Source: Pseudomonadota bacterium (lineage in GTDB: Bacteria; Pseudomonadota; Alphaproteobacteria; Rhizobiales; Xanthobacteraceae). Taken from it: a stretch of 8,827 bases of DNA. Numbering within the stretch: position 1 is the first letter of the stretch; each line of letters starts with the position of its first letter. The notes below the pieces were generated by a model. That model ran no database searches, was not told where the DNA came from, and saw only the letters and a list, made by a program, of their open reading frames with translations. The position numbers and the translations under genes were made by a program. Location: assembly GCA_021779635.1 (NCBI GenBank), contig JAJYAH010000245.1, positions 1 to 8,827 on the forward strand, written 5' to 3'. Shown here piece by piece: positions 1 to 5,514 of this stretch.

Positions 1-12
1 TGCGTAATCCAT
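1..12 (-). CDS. Start of a gene running off the left edge (first four codons)
   Basis: On the minus strand an ATG at 12-10 opens a frame reading M-D-Y-A before the window ends. It is preceded by a good Shine-Dalgarno sequence (GGAG at 23-20, 7-nt spacer). It lies about 180 nt downstream of the predicted sigma-54 start near 194, and no other in-frame start with a comparable ribosome binding site is visible in the leader. The product cannot be identified from four codons. From its position after nasT-nasS it is probably a nitrate/nitrite transport or reductase gene, as in the nasTSABGHC cluster of Paracoccus denitrificans. That assignment is inference only. Confidence 0.42.
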
Positions 13-19
13 AACAAAG

Positions 20-23
20 CTCC
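20..23 (-). promoter_or_regulatory. Ribosome binding site for the gene starting at position 12
   Basis: GGAG on the minus strand, with 7 nt (CTTTGTT) to the ATG at 12-10. It is one of the better Shine-Dalgarno matches in the window, and it is the main reason for calling a gene start at the left edge. Confidence 0.45.
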
Positions 24-118
24 GGTCGCCACGCGCGGCATGGCCCTAGCGAGAAAGAATGGGATGTGTGATTGCTCGAAAATTCGATTCGAAAGGCAAC
101 GCCGTATCGGAATTTTCA

Positions 119-194
119 GAGCCCCCGGCCAGCTTCATTGCGGCTCGGACGTTCGTCTTGAACGATGCCAGCCCGCCTTCAGGGCGGCCGGCTT
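119..194 (-). ncRNA. Candidate NasT (ANTAR)-responsive leader RNA with consecutive hairpins
   Basis: The predicted transcript starts at about 194 with two hairpins in succession. Hairpin 1 pairs 192-183 with 177-167: ten base pairs including one G-U, a bulged G at 174, and loop CUGAA. Two nucleotides later hairpin 2 is a perfect 5-bp stem, CGUUC/GAACG (164-160 with 154-150), with loop AAGAC. A third stem, GAGCC/GGCUC (146-142 with 123-119), follows, and there is no strong U-tract directly after it. The 5' arm of hairpin 1 can also pair with 131-125 (CCGGCCG with UGGCCGG), which would allow a switch. Two tandem hairpins in the leader are what ANTAR-domain regulators bind. The loops as I fold them are five nt and do not clearly show the hexaloop with A1 and G4, so this is a candidate resting mainly on context. 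Confidence 0.45.
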
Positions 195-204
195 GACTCA
201 TCCA

Positions 205-220
205 TTCAATTTGTGTGCCA
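205..220 (-). promoter_or_regulatory. Sigma-54 (-24/-12) promoter
   Basis: The minus strand reads TGGCACACAAATTGAA from 220 to 205. Against the RpoN consensus TGGCACG-N4-TTGC, the -24 box is perfect through TGGCAC and the spacing is exact. The -12 box is TTGA instead of TTGC, the one notable mismatch. The predicted transcription start is about 194. It drives the operon whose first codons lie at the left edge. An NtrC-like site and an IHF-like site at canonical distances upstream strengthen the call. Confidence 0.6.
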
Positions 221-251
221 CTGCAGCAATTTTAGAAATTATGTTTTAATT

Positions 252-264
252 CAATAGTTTGATC
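252..264 (-). promoter_or_regulatory. Candidate IHF binding site
   Basis: The minus strand reads GATCAAACTATTG (264-252), which matches the IHF consensus WATCAANNNNTTR at every specified position except the first. An A/T-rich tract lies next to it towards the promoter (about 250-231). It sits at about -70 to -58, between the activator-like site and the -24/-12 element, where IHF normally bends DNA in sigma-54 promoters. Confidence 0.4.
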
Positions 265-296
265 GAGGAGAGGCCCTGCAAATTGAGGGAGACTAT

Positions 297-313
297 TGCT
301 GCATAAGGCTGCA
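297..313 (-). promoter_or_regulatory. Candidate NtrC enhancer site
   Basis: The minus strand reads TGCAGCCTTATGCAGCA, a 17-bp imperfect match to the NtrC consensus TGCACYANNNTGGTGCA (10 of 14 specified positions by my count). Its centre is about 111 bp upstream of the predicted sigma-54 start, a usual NtrC enhancer distance. Part of it (295-303, ATTGCTGCA on the plus strand) recurs inverted at 222-230 just upstream of the -24 box. Only one convincing site is seen, whereas NtrC enhancers usually have two. Confidence 0.35.
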
Positions 314-320
314 CCAGCCC

Positions 321-343
321 AAAAAATGTACATCCGAGGATGT
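321..343 (-). terminator. Rho-independent terminator after nasS
   Basis: On the minus strand a perfect stem ACATC/GATGT (343-339 with 334-330) closes a CTCG tetraloop. It is followed after three nucleotides by six T (326-321). It begins 26 nt past the nasS stop. It should end the nasT-nasS transcript just upstream of the separate sigma-54 promoter for the next operon. Confidence 0.65.
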
Positions 344-368
344 CTGCCTAATATTTAAACAATCTCGC

Positions 369-1532
369 TCACGGGCGTCGACGAACGATCCGCAAGGAGG
401 CCAGATATCCTGCGACGTCCTCCGCGTCGAAGGCGGGTCCCGCAAATGCTCCCATGACGTCAGACGCGCCGCCGCTGGAAGGCTGCTGAAAGCCCAGAAC
501 GGCGTCATAGAGGTCCGGCCGGAACACCGCCTTGGCGATGCTCAAGGCCTCGGAGCTGAGCGATGCCTGTCCCCAGCGAACCATTTGCGCGTAGAGCCAT
601 GCCGCCTGCACGGGATCTGGTCGGCCGGCCCCTTCCCGGCGGACCAGCAGATACCGGCTGCTCTCGCGCACGGTGCCGTCAGGAGAGATCTTGAGGCGGC
701 CGTCCAGGGTTCGCCGGATAATATCGGCATCGACCCCGACGCGTTCCGGCTGGGCCAGAATGTGCGCCGTCTCGGCCCGATTGTGCTCGATGAATTCAGT
801 CGCGCGAAAGGCAGCACGGATCAGCGCGGCGAAGACCTCGGGATTCTTCTCCGACCAGCTTTGCCTGACCGCGAGCACCTTTTCGGCCGCGCGCACCAGG
901 ATATCCGAGACGAAGTGCAGGATGCGCCCGACGCCTCGATCGACCGCGATCGAATTCCACGGTGCGCCGACGCAGAAGGCATCGACCTGGCCATTGGCAA
1001 GACTGTCCACCATGTATGGCGGCGGCAGCACCACCAGACGAACGTCCTCGTCGGGATCCACCCCGGCGGCAGCCATCCAGAAGCGCAGCTGATAGTTATG
1101 GGTGGAAAACGGAAATGTCATCCCGAAGGTCAGCGGCTCGGCTCCGCTCTTGCGCCGCGCGGCGACGACGCGCGACAGCGCCAGCGCGGTCGCCATCGGG
1201 TCAAACGGGTCGCCGTCGATTTCGCTCATGATCGCGGCATGCAGCGCCGGCGAGACCGTGATCGCGTTGCCATTGAGGCCGAGATTGAAAGGCGCCACGA
1301 TCGGCACCTTGACGTGTCCGAGTCCGAGGCTGGAGGCGATCGCCACCGGCGCCAGCAAATGGGCGGCGTCGAAAAGGCCGATATTGAGCTTGTCGCGGAC
1401 ATTCGACCACGACACTTCACGCACCAACGTGACGTCCAGTCCTTCGGCAGCGGTAAATCCCTTGTCGACCGCGACAATCAGGGCTGCGGCATCGATCAGC
1501 GGAATGAAGCCGATGTGAAGCGATCTGGTCAT
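369..1532 (-). CDS. nasS: NasS, cytoplasmic nitrate-sensing regulator (NrtA/CmpA-like fold)
   Basis: This 387-residue protein resembles the substrate-binding proteins of nitrate/bicarbonate ABC transporters (NrtA/CmpA family). The N-terminus begins directly with the mature fold (GFIPLIDAAALIVAVDKGF at 8-26, then VREVSWSNVRDKLNIG and FDAAHLLAPVAIASSLG). There is no signal peptide or lipobox, so the protein should be cytosolic: a sensor rather than a transporter component. In the known NasS/NasT systems, NasS holds the ANTAR protein NasT when nitrate or nitrite is absent and releases it on ligand binding, allowing antitermination in nitrate-assimilation leaders. The ATG overlaps the nasT stop (ATGA), indicating translational coupling and balanced production of the two partners. 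The order nasT-nasS matches Paracoccus denitrificans. A terminator follows. The family call is firm; the sensor role rests on the missing signal peptide and the nasT neighbour. Confidence 0.9.
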   Translation of the reverse strand: MTRSLHIGFIPLIDAAALIVAVDKGFTAAEGLDVTLVREVSWSNVRDKLNIGLFDAAHLLAPVAIASSLGLGHVKVPIVAPFNLGLNGNAITVSPALHAAIMSEIDGDPFDPMATALALSRVVAARRKSGAEPLTFGMTFPFSTHNYQLRFWMAAAGVDPDEDVRLVVLPPPYMVDSLANGQVDAFCVGAPWNSIAVDRGVGRILHFVSDILVRAAEKVLAVRQSWSEKNPEVFAALIRAAFRATEFIEHNRAETAHILAQPERVGVDADIIRRTLDGRLKISPDGTVRESSRYLLVRREGAGRPDPVQAAWLYAQMVRWGQASLSSEALSIAKAVFRPDLYDAVLGFQQPSSGGASDVMGAFAGPAFDAEDVAGYLASLRIVRRRP

Positions 1533-2119
1533 TTCAGCAACTCCGACGCCGTCAGGATCGACTGTGCGATCTCGCCGATCTTCTTTTTCTCACGCATCGC
1601 GGTGGATCGCAGCAGGACATAGGCCTCCTCTTCGGTCAGGCCCTTCAGCTTCATGAGGATTCCCTTGGCGCGGTCGATCACCTTGCGGTCTTCAAGCGCG
1701 GACTTGGCGCGATCGAGCTCATCCTGAAGCTTGGAGAACGCGTTGAATCGCGAAATACAGAGGTCGAGGATCGGCTTGATACGTTCCTTCTTCAATCCAT
1801 CGACGATGTAGGCCGAGACGCCGGCATCGACCGAGGCCTGAATCGACGCCGCATCGCTCTGATCGACGAACATCGCGATCGGCCGGCGCACCGCGCGGCT
1901 GACCTGGAACATTTGCTCCAGAATATCGCGGCTGGGGTTTTCCAGATCGATCAGGATGACGTCGGGATCGAGTTCATAGATTCGCGCCAGCAAACTCTGC
2001 ATTTCGCTGATGTGAACCACGCCGGTAAAGCCGGCTTCCCGCAATCCCTCCTCAAGGATCGCGGCTCGGATCGGGCTTTCGTCGACAATGACGATTTTGG
2101 GAGACGACTCGGCGCCCAT
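1529..2119 (-). CDS. nasT: NasT, ANTAR-domain transcription antiterminator
   Basis: A 196-residue response-regulator-like protein. Residues about 8-122 form a receiver domain (KIVIVDESP at the start; IDLE with candidate phosphoacceptor Asp58; IVDG near 105-108). A helical linker (about 126-145) leads to a C-terminal ANTAR RNA-binding domain (about 132-190) with the characteristic DRAKGILMKLKGLTEEEAY stretch. The receiver is degenerate: the acidic pair is D13-E14, and the usual conserved Lys position appears to read Asp107. This suits control by NasS binding instead of phosphorylation. NasT binds tandem hairpins in the leaders of nitrate-assimilation transcripts and prevents termination; a candidate target lies just downstream at 119-194. 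The start is the ATG at 2119, with a weak, rather distant AGGA upstream. First gene of the nasT-nasS operon, overlapping nasS by 4 nt. Confidence 0.92.
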   Translation of the reverse strand: MGAESSPKIVIVDESPIRAAILEEGLREAGFTGVVHISEMQSLLARIYELDPDVILIDLENPSRDILEQMFQVSRAVRRPIAMFVDQSDAASIQASVDAGVSAYIVDGLKKERIKPILDLCISRFNAFSKLQDELDRAKSALEDRKVIDRAKGILMKLKGLTEEEAYVLLRSTAMREKKKIGEIAQSILTASELLK

Positions 2120-2204
2120 CGATCACTCGGATTCCTGCAAAACATCCATAGCACGCCGCAAGCCGGCTCAAAGTCTTGTAATTATGAGCAATTGGGACTA
2201 GCTC

Positions 2205-2219
2205 CTGCCGTTCAGGCAG
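2205..2219. promoter_or_regulatory. Short dyad in the nasT / rimO divergent intergenic region
   Basis: CTGCC and GGCAG form a perfect 5-bp inverted repeat around GTTCA, in the spacer between the divergent nasT and rimO genes. It could be an operator or a hairpin in the rimO leader. No regulator is suggested by its sequence, and a match this short could be chance. I see no convincing sigma-70 -35/-10 pair in this spacer for either gene. Confidence 0.2.
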
Positions 2220-2254
2220 TGCGGTGGATATGACCTTCGGCCCGTGGGCTCGGT

Positions 2255-2284
2255 CAAGTCCTTGTGGCGCAAGTCCTTGTGGCG
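2255..2284 (+). repeat. 15-bp perfect tandem duplication upstream of rimO
   Basis: CAAGTCCTTGTGGCG occurs twice in direct succession (2255-2269 and 2270-2284) in the rimO 5' region. It contains the GTG codons that would serve as alternative upstream rimO starts. It looks like a slippage duplication. Being a multiple of three, it would keep the frame if translated, but the likely rimO start lies downstream at 2318, so it is probably in the untranslated leader. Confidence 0.75.
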
Positions 2285-2317
2285 AATGTCAGGGCCGAGA
2301 CACGAGACGGATTGAAC

Positions 2318-3643
2318 ATGCAACAGGCGGCCGCGCCCAAAGTAAGCTTTGTTTCGCTGGGATGCCCCAAGGCGCTGGTGGATTCCGAGCGCATAATCAC
2401 GCGGCTGCGCGCGGAAGGCTATGAACTGGCGCGCAAGCACGATGGCGCCGACCTCGTCATCGTCAACACCTGCGGCTTTCTCGACAGCGCCAAGCAGGAA
2501 TCGCTTGGTGCGATCGGCGAAGCGATGGCCGAGAACGGCAAGGTGATCGTGACAGGCTGCATGGGGGCTGAGCCCGAGCAGATTGAAGCGGCCTATCCCG
2601 GCGTGTTGTCGATCACGGGACCGCAGCAATATGAAAGCGTGCTCGACGCGGTGCATCGCGCGCTGCCGCCGGTTCATAATCCGCACCTCGATCTGGTGCC
2701 GCCGCAAGGCATCAGGCTGACCCCGCGGCATTACGCCTATCTGAAGATTTCCGAAGGCTGCAACAACCGCTGCAGCTTCTGCATCATTCCGAAACTGCGC
2801 GGCGACCTGGTGTCGCGTCCCGCCAATGACGTGCTGCGCGAGGCCGAAAAGCTGGTCAGCGCCGGCGTCAGGGAATTACTGGTCATTTCGCAGGATACCT
2901 CGGCCTATGGCGTCGATCTGAAATACGCGGCGAGCCCATGGAAGGATCGCGAGGTCCGCGCGAAATTCTTTGACCTCGCCAGGGAACTCGGCGAATTCGG
3001 CGCCTGGGTGCGGCTGCAATATGTCTACCCCTACCCGCATGTCGACGACGTCATCGGTTTGATGACGGAGGGAAAAATCCTGCCCTATCTCGATATTCCC
3101 TTTCAGCACGCCAGTCCGGATATCCTCAAGGCGATGAAACGTCCGGCCGCGCAGGACAAGACCTTGGAACGGATCAAGAGATGGCGTGAGGAGTGCCCCG
3201 ACTTGACCCTGCGCTCCACGTTCATCGTTGGCTTTCCCGGCGAGACCGATTCCGATTTCGCATACCTGCTCGACTGGCTCGAGCAGGCCCAGATCGATCG
3301 GGTCGGTTGCTTCAAGTACGAGCCGGTCGCGGGAGCGCCGTCGAATGCGCTCGGTCATGCCGTCCATGAGGACGTCAAGCAGGAGCGCTGGAATGCGCTG
3401 ATGGCGCGGCAGCAAAGGATTTCCGCGCGCCGGCTGAAGCGCAAGGTGGGCACACGGCAGCAGATCATCATCGATGAGGTCGGCCCTACCGTATCGAAGG
3501 GCCGTTCGAAGGCTGACGCGCCGCAGATCGATGGCGCCGTCTACGTCTCGAGCCGTCGTCCGCTGCGCGTCGGCGAGATCGTCACGGCGAAGATCGAACG
3601 CGCCGATGCCTACGACCTGCACGGGAGCGTGAGCGGATTCTAG
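2318..3643 (+). CDS. rimO: RimO, ribosomal protein S12 methylthiotransferase
   Basis: A radical-SAM enzyme that adds a beta-methylthio group to the conserved aspartate of ribosomal protein S12. From the ATG at 2318 it has 441 residues. The N-terminal UPF0004 domain carries the three auxiliary-cluster cysteines: Cys16 ([12 protein letters not shown]), Cys52 ([13 protein letters not shown]) and Cys81 ([10 protein letters not shown]). The radical-SAM core has CNNRCSFC with Cys148, Cys152 and Cys155. A C-terminal TRAM domain (about 375-441) follows. [12 protein letters not shown] and the [20 protein letters not shown] context favour RimO over the tRNA enzyme MiaB. An in-frame GTG at 2264 would add 18 residues, but these encode the tandem-repeat region and fall outside the conserved fold, so 2318 is preferred. 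It is monocistronic, divergent from nasT and convergent with the qor gene. Confidence 0.95.
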   Translation: MQQAAAPKVSFVSLGCPKALVDSERIITRLRAEGYELARKHDGADLVIVNTCGFLDSAKQESLGAIGEAMAENGKVIVTGCMGAEPEQIEAAYPGVLSITGPQQYESVLDAVHRALPPVHNPHLDLVPPQGIRLTPRHYAYLKISEGCNNRCSFCIIPKLRGDLVSRPANDVLREAEKLVSAGVRELLVISQDTSAYGVDLKYAASPWKDREVRAKFFDLARELGEFGAWVRLQYVYPYPHVDDVIGLMTEGKILPYLDIPFQHASPDILKAMKRPAAQDKTLERIKRWREECPDLTLRSTFIVGFPGETDSDFAYLLDWLEQAQIDRVGCFKYEPVAGAPSNALGHAVHEDVKQERWNALMARQQRISARRLKRKVGTRQQIIIDEVGPTVSKGRSKADAPQIDGAVYVSSRRPLRVGEIVTAKIERADAYDLHGSVSGF

Positions 3644-3644
3644 A

Positions 3645-3688
3645 GCGTTTTCCAGCGAAGTGGATATCGGTTCGCGTGAAGAAAACGC
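3645..3688. repeat. Dispersed palindromic element of the Bradyrhizobium type
   Basis: Two nested inverted repeats: outer GCGTTTTC (3645-3652) with GAAAACGC (3681-3688), and inner GCGAA (3655-3659) with TTCGC (3671-3675), around a GGATATCGG centre. I recall near-identical elements (GCGTTTTC..AGCGAAGTGGAT..GTTCGCGTGAAGAAAACGCG) as abundant in intergenic regions of Bradyrhizobium and relatives, but cannot verify that here. It starts directly after the rimO stop and lies in the 67-bp gap to the convergent qor gene, so it could also act as a bidirectional transcript end, although it has no U-tract. Confidence 0.7.
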
Positions 3689-3710
3689 GTCAACATAAAG
3701 GAAATAGACC

Positions 3711-4685
3711 CTACGGCCGCAAAATCGCGGCACCTGTTGTCGCGCGCCCCTCAAGATCGGCATGCGCCTTCGCCGCGTCCTTCAGCGCGTAAGCGTGATT
3801 GATCGGCACGTGAAGTTTGCCATTGATGACGGCCGCGAACAAGGTGTCGGCGCCTTCCAACAGCTCCGAACGCTTGCCGACATAATCGTTGAGCTTCGGA
3901 CGCGTCGCGAACAGTGAACCGTGATTGTTCAGTTCGGCAATCGAAAACGGCGGCACCGGACCCGACGCGTTGCCGAAGCTCACGAATAATCCGCGCGGCT
4001 TGAGACAGGATAGCGAGCCGGGAAATGTGGTTTTGCCGACGCCATCATACACGACATCGCACAGTTCGTTGCGGCTGATCTGCTTGACGCGCGCCACGAA
4101 ATCCTCGTCGTTGTAGAGGATGACGTGATCGCAGCCGTTGGCGAGCGCAAGGTCGGCCTTCGCCTTGCTGCCAACGGTGCCGATGACATGCGCGCCGAGC
4201 GCCCTGGCCCACTGGCAGGCGAGCAAACCGATGCCGCCCGCCGCGGCATGGATCAGAACCCGATGTCCCGGCCCGACCTTGAATGTCTTGTGCAGAAGAT
4301 ACCAGACGGTCAACCCTTTCAGCATCAGGACCGCGCCCTGCTCGTAGGTGATGTGATCGGGAAGCTTGACCAGCTTCTCCCAGGGAATGTTGCGTTCGCT
4401 GGCGTAGCCGCCGAGGTTGAAATAATAAGCGACCCGGTCGCCGGGGTGAAAATTGGTCACGCCGGGCCCCACGGCCAGAACCTCGCCGGCGGCTTCGTTG
4501 CCTGCGATGAACGGCAATTCGGGCGCCTTGTAGAGGCCCGTTCGATAATACACATCGATGAAATTCAGGCCGACGGCATGCTGGCGGATGCGAACCTCGC
4601 CGGCTCCCGGCGCGGGTACCTCCACAGCCTCATAAACCAGGGCTTCCGGGCCCCCAACCTTGTGCACGCGCACGGCCTTGGTCAT
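3711..4685 (-). CDS. Quinone oxidoreductase (zinc-independent MDR superfamily, Qor-like)
   Basis: A 324-residue NADPH-dependent quinone reductase / zeta-crystallin-type enzyme. The N-terminal catalytic domain opens KAVRVHKVGGPEAL and has the family stretch GLNFIDVYYRTGLY and GNEAAGEV (62-69). The Rossmann domain has AAAGGIG (147-153) followed by LLACQWARALGAHVIGTVGS. There are no zinc-ligand cysteines of alcohol dehydrogenases. Length matches E. coli Qor (about 327). The ATG at 4685 is chosen because AGGAAGGA lies 6 nt upstream and the conserved N-terminus starts there. The in-frame ATG at 4730 would fall inside the operator-like dyad (4711-4740). The enzyme probably makes hydroquinones or semiquinones in the cytosol; the true substrate is unknown. 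It lies downstream of terC on the same strand but seems to have its own promoter. Confidence 0.9.
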   Translation of the reverse strand: MTKAVRVHKVGGPEALVYEAVEVPAPGAGEVRIRQHAVGLNFIDVYYRTGLYKAPELPFIAGNEAAGEVLAVGPGVTNFHPGDRVAYYFNLGGYASERNIPWEKLVKLPDHITYEQGAVLMLKGLTVWYLLHKTFKVGPGHRVLIHAAAGGIGLLACQWARALGAHVIGTVGSKAKADLALANGCDHVILYNDEDFVARVKQISRNELCDVVYDGVGKTTFPGSLSCLKPRGLFVSFGNASGPVPPFSIAELNNHGSLFATRPKLNDYVGKRSELLEGADTLFAAVINGKLHVPINHAYALKDAAKAHADLEGRATTGAAILRP

Positions 4686-4710
4686 TTCGGGTCCTTCCTC
4701 AGCATTTTCG

Positions 4711-4740
4711 TGGCATTCCCTTGTATCCAAACGAATGCCA
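4711..4740. promoter_or_regulatory. 30-bp dyad upstream of qor, likely repressor operator
   Basis: Outer arms TGGCATTC (4711-4718) and GAATGCCA (4733-4740) are perfect inverses. A near-palindrome TTGTATCCAA (4721-4730) shares the same centre at 4725.5. Overall 12 of 15 positions are symmetric. It ends 26 nt upstream of the qor start codon, overlapping where the -10 region would lie if TTGACA (4758-4753, minus strand) is the -35 box. The inner core resembles TTGTATACAA-type sites of GntR/FadR-family repressors. No regulator gene is present in the window. Confidence 0.5.
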
Positions 4741-4752
4741 TCGAGGTCGCGT

Positions 4753-4758
4753 TGTCAA
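4753..4758 (-). promoter_or_regulatory. -35 box (TTGACA) of a candidate qor promoter
   Basis: The minus strand reads a perfect TTGACA from 4758 to 4753 in the 103-bp gap between terC and qor. No good -10 hexamer follows at 16-18 nt (best is TTCGTT), so only the -35 element is convincing. The expected -10 would overlap the 4711-4740 dyad. Confidence 0.3.
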
Positions 4759-4788
4759 CTCGACGACGACGACGGCGTTTCCGACCTC

Positions 4789-5514
4789 CTAACTGACGGT
4801 TTTTTTGCGGTTGCGTTTGGCCAGGACATTGAAAAGCTCGACCGCCGCCGAAAACGCGATGGCGAAGTAGATGTAGCCGCGCGGGATATGAAATCTGAAA
4901 CCATCCGCGACCAGCGCGACGCCGATCAGCACCAGAAACGCAAGCGCTAGCATCTTGGTGGTCGGATGCTCCGCTACGAATCTCGCGACCGGGCCGGATG
5001 ATAGATACATCACAAGACAGGCGATGACGACCGCCGCGATCATGATTTGCAGATCCTGCGCCATTCCGATCGCGGTGATAATGGAATCCAGCGAGAACAC
5101 CATGTCGATGATGATGATCTGGATAATCACCCAGAAAAAAGCGCTTGGCCTTGGCGCATCGTCGTTCGCAGGGACGCGCGCTTCGACTTCATTGTGAATC
5201 TCGTGAGTCGCCTTCGCGATCAGAAACAGCCCACCGCCGATCAGGATGATGTCGCGCCAGGAAAACGCGATACCGTTCCCGCTAACGACGACTTGCGTGA
5301 GGCCGATCAGCCAAACCAGCAGGCTGAGCAACAGGATGCGGAACACCAGCGCCAGCGCCAAACCGATCTGCCGGGCTCGTTTGGCCTGCGGTTGCGGAAT
5401 CCGCGATACCACCACCGACAGAAAGATAACATTGTCGATGCCGAGAACGATTTCCAGCGCCGTCAGGGTCAACAATGCCGCCCATGCTTCCGGGCTGGTC
5501 CACAACTCGATCAT
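4789..5514 (-). CDS. TerC family integral membrane protein
   Basis: A 241-residue polytopic inner-membrane protein of the TerC/Alx group. Acidic residues sit in two pseudo-repeated membrane motifs: LEIVLGIDNVIFLS (20-33, with Glu21 and Asp27) and IDMVFSLDSIITAIGM (136-151, with Asp137 and Asp143). The remaining helices (about 50-78, 88-103, 157-172, 189-206 and a C-terminal segment) end in a basic RNRKK tail. TerC relatives have been linked to tellurite resistance and to manganese efflux (Alx, MeeY/MeeF); this member's substrate is unknown. The start ATG overlaps the pcs stop codon (ATGA, 5511-5514), so it is translated by coupling with pcs. No ter-operon partners such as TerD or TerZ are present, so a tellurite role should not be assumed. 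Confidence 0.9.
   Translation of the reverse strand: MIELWTSPEAWAALLTLTALEIVLGIDNVIFLSVVVSRIPQPQAKRARQIGLALALVFRILLLSLLVWLIGLTQVVVSGNGIAFSWRDIILIGGGLFLIAKATHEIHNEVEARVPANDDAPRPSAFFWVIIQIIIIDMVFSLDSIITAIGMAQDLQIMIAAVVIACLVMYLSSGPVARFVAEHPTTKMLALAFLVLIGVALVADGFRFHIPRGYIYFAIAFSAAVELFNVLAKRNRKKTVS

Noticed and set aside
46..201. A 51-codon minus-strand ORF (ATG at 201-199) through the leader, with plausible codon use in its first part
   Set aside because: Its start codon lies upstream of the predicted sigma-54 transcription start (about 194), it has no Shine-Dalgarno, its second half loses codon bias, and it overlaps the structured leader hairpins. I recognise no family.
40..249. A 69-codon plus-strand ORF at the left end
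   Set aside because: It runs antisense through the sigma-54 promoter and leader, has no ribosome binding site or recognisable domain, and its codon use is atypical.
585..1622. A 345-codon plus-strand open frame antisense to nasS
   Set aside because: It lies opposite the conserved nasS gene, its translation is rich in Arg, His and Asp without a recognisable domain, and high GC leaves antisense frames open. It is a shadow.
2120..2317. Sigma-70 promoters for nasT and rimO in the divergent spacer
   Set aside because: Weak pairs exist (for example TTGTAA at 2176-2181 on the plus strand) but no acceptable -10 box follows at standard spacing, so none is annotated.
2876..3763. A 295-codon minus-strand frame antisense to rimO
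   Set aside because: It is opposite the radical-SAM and TRAM coding sequence and runs through the palindromic repeat into qor. It has no recognisable fold.
4125..4796. A 223-codon plus-strand frame antisense to qor
   Set aside because: It mirrors the conserved qor gene and crosses the operator-like dyad. Its composition is typical of a GC-rich shadow frame.
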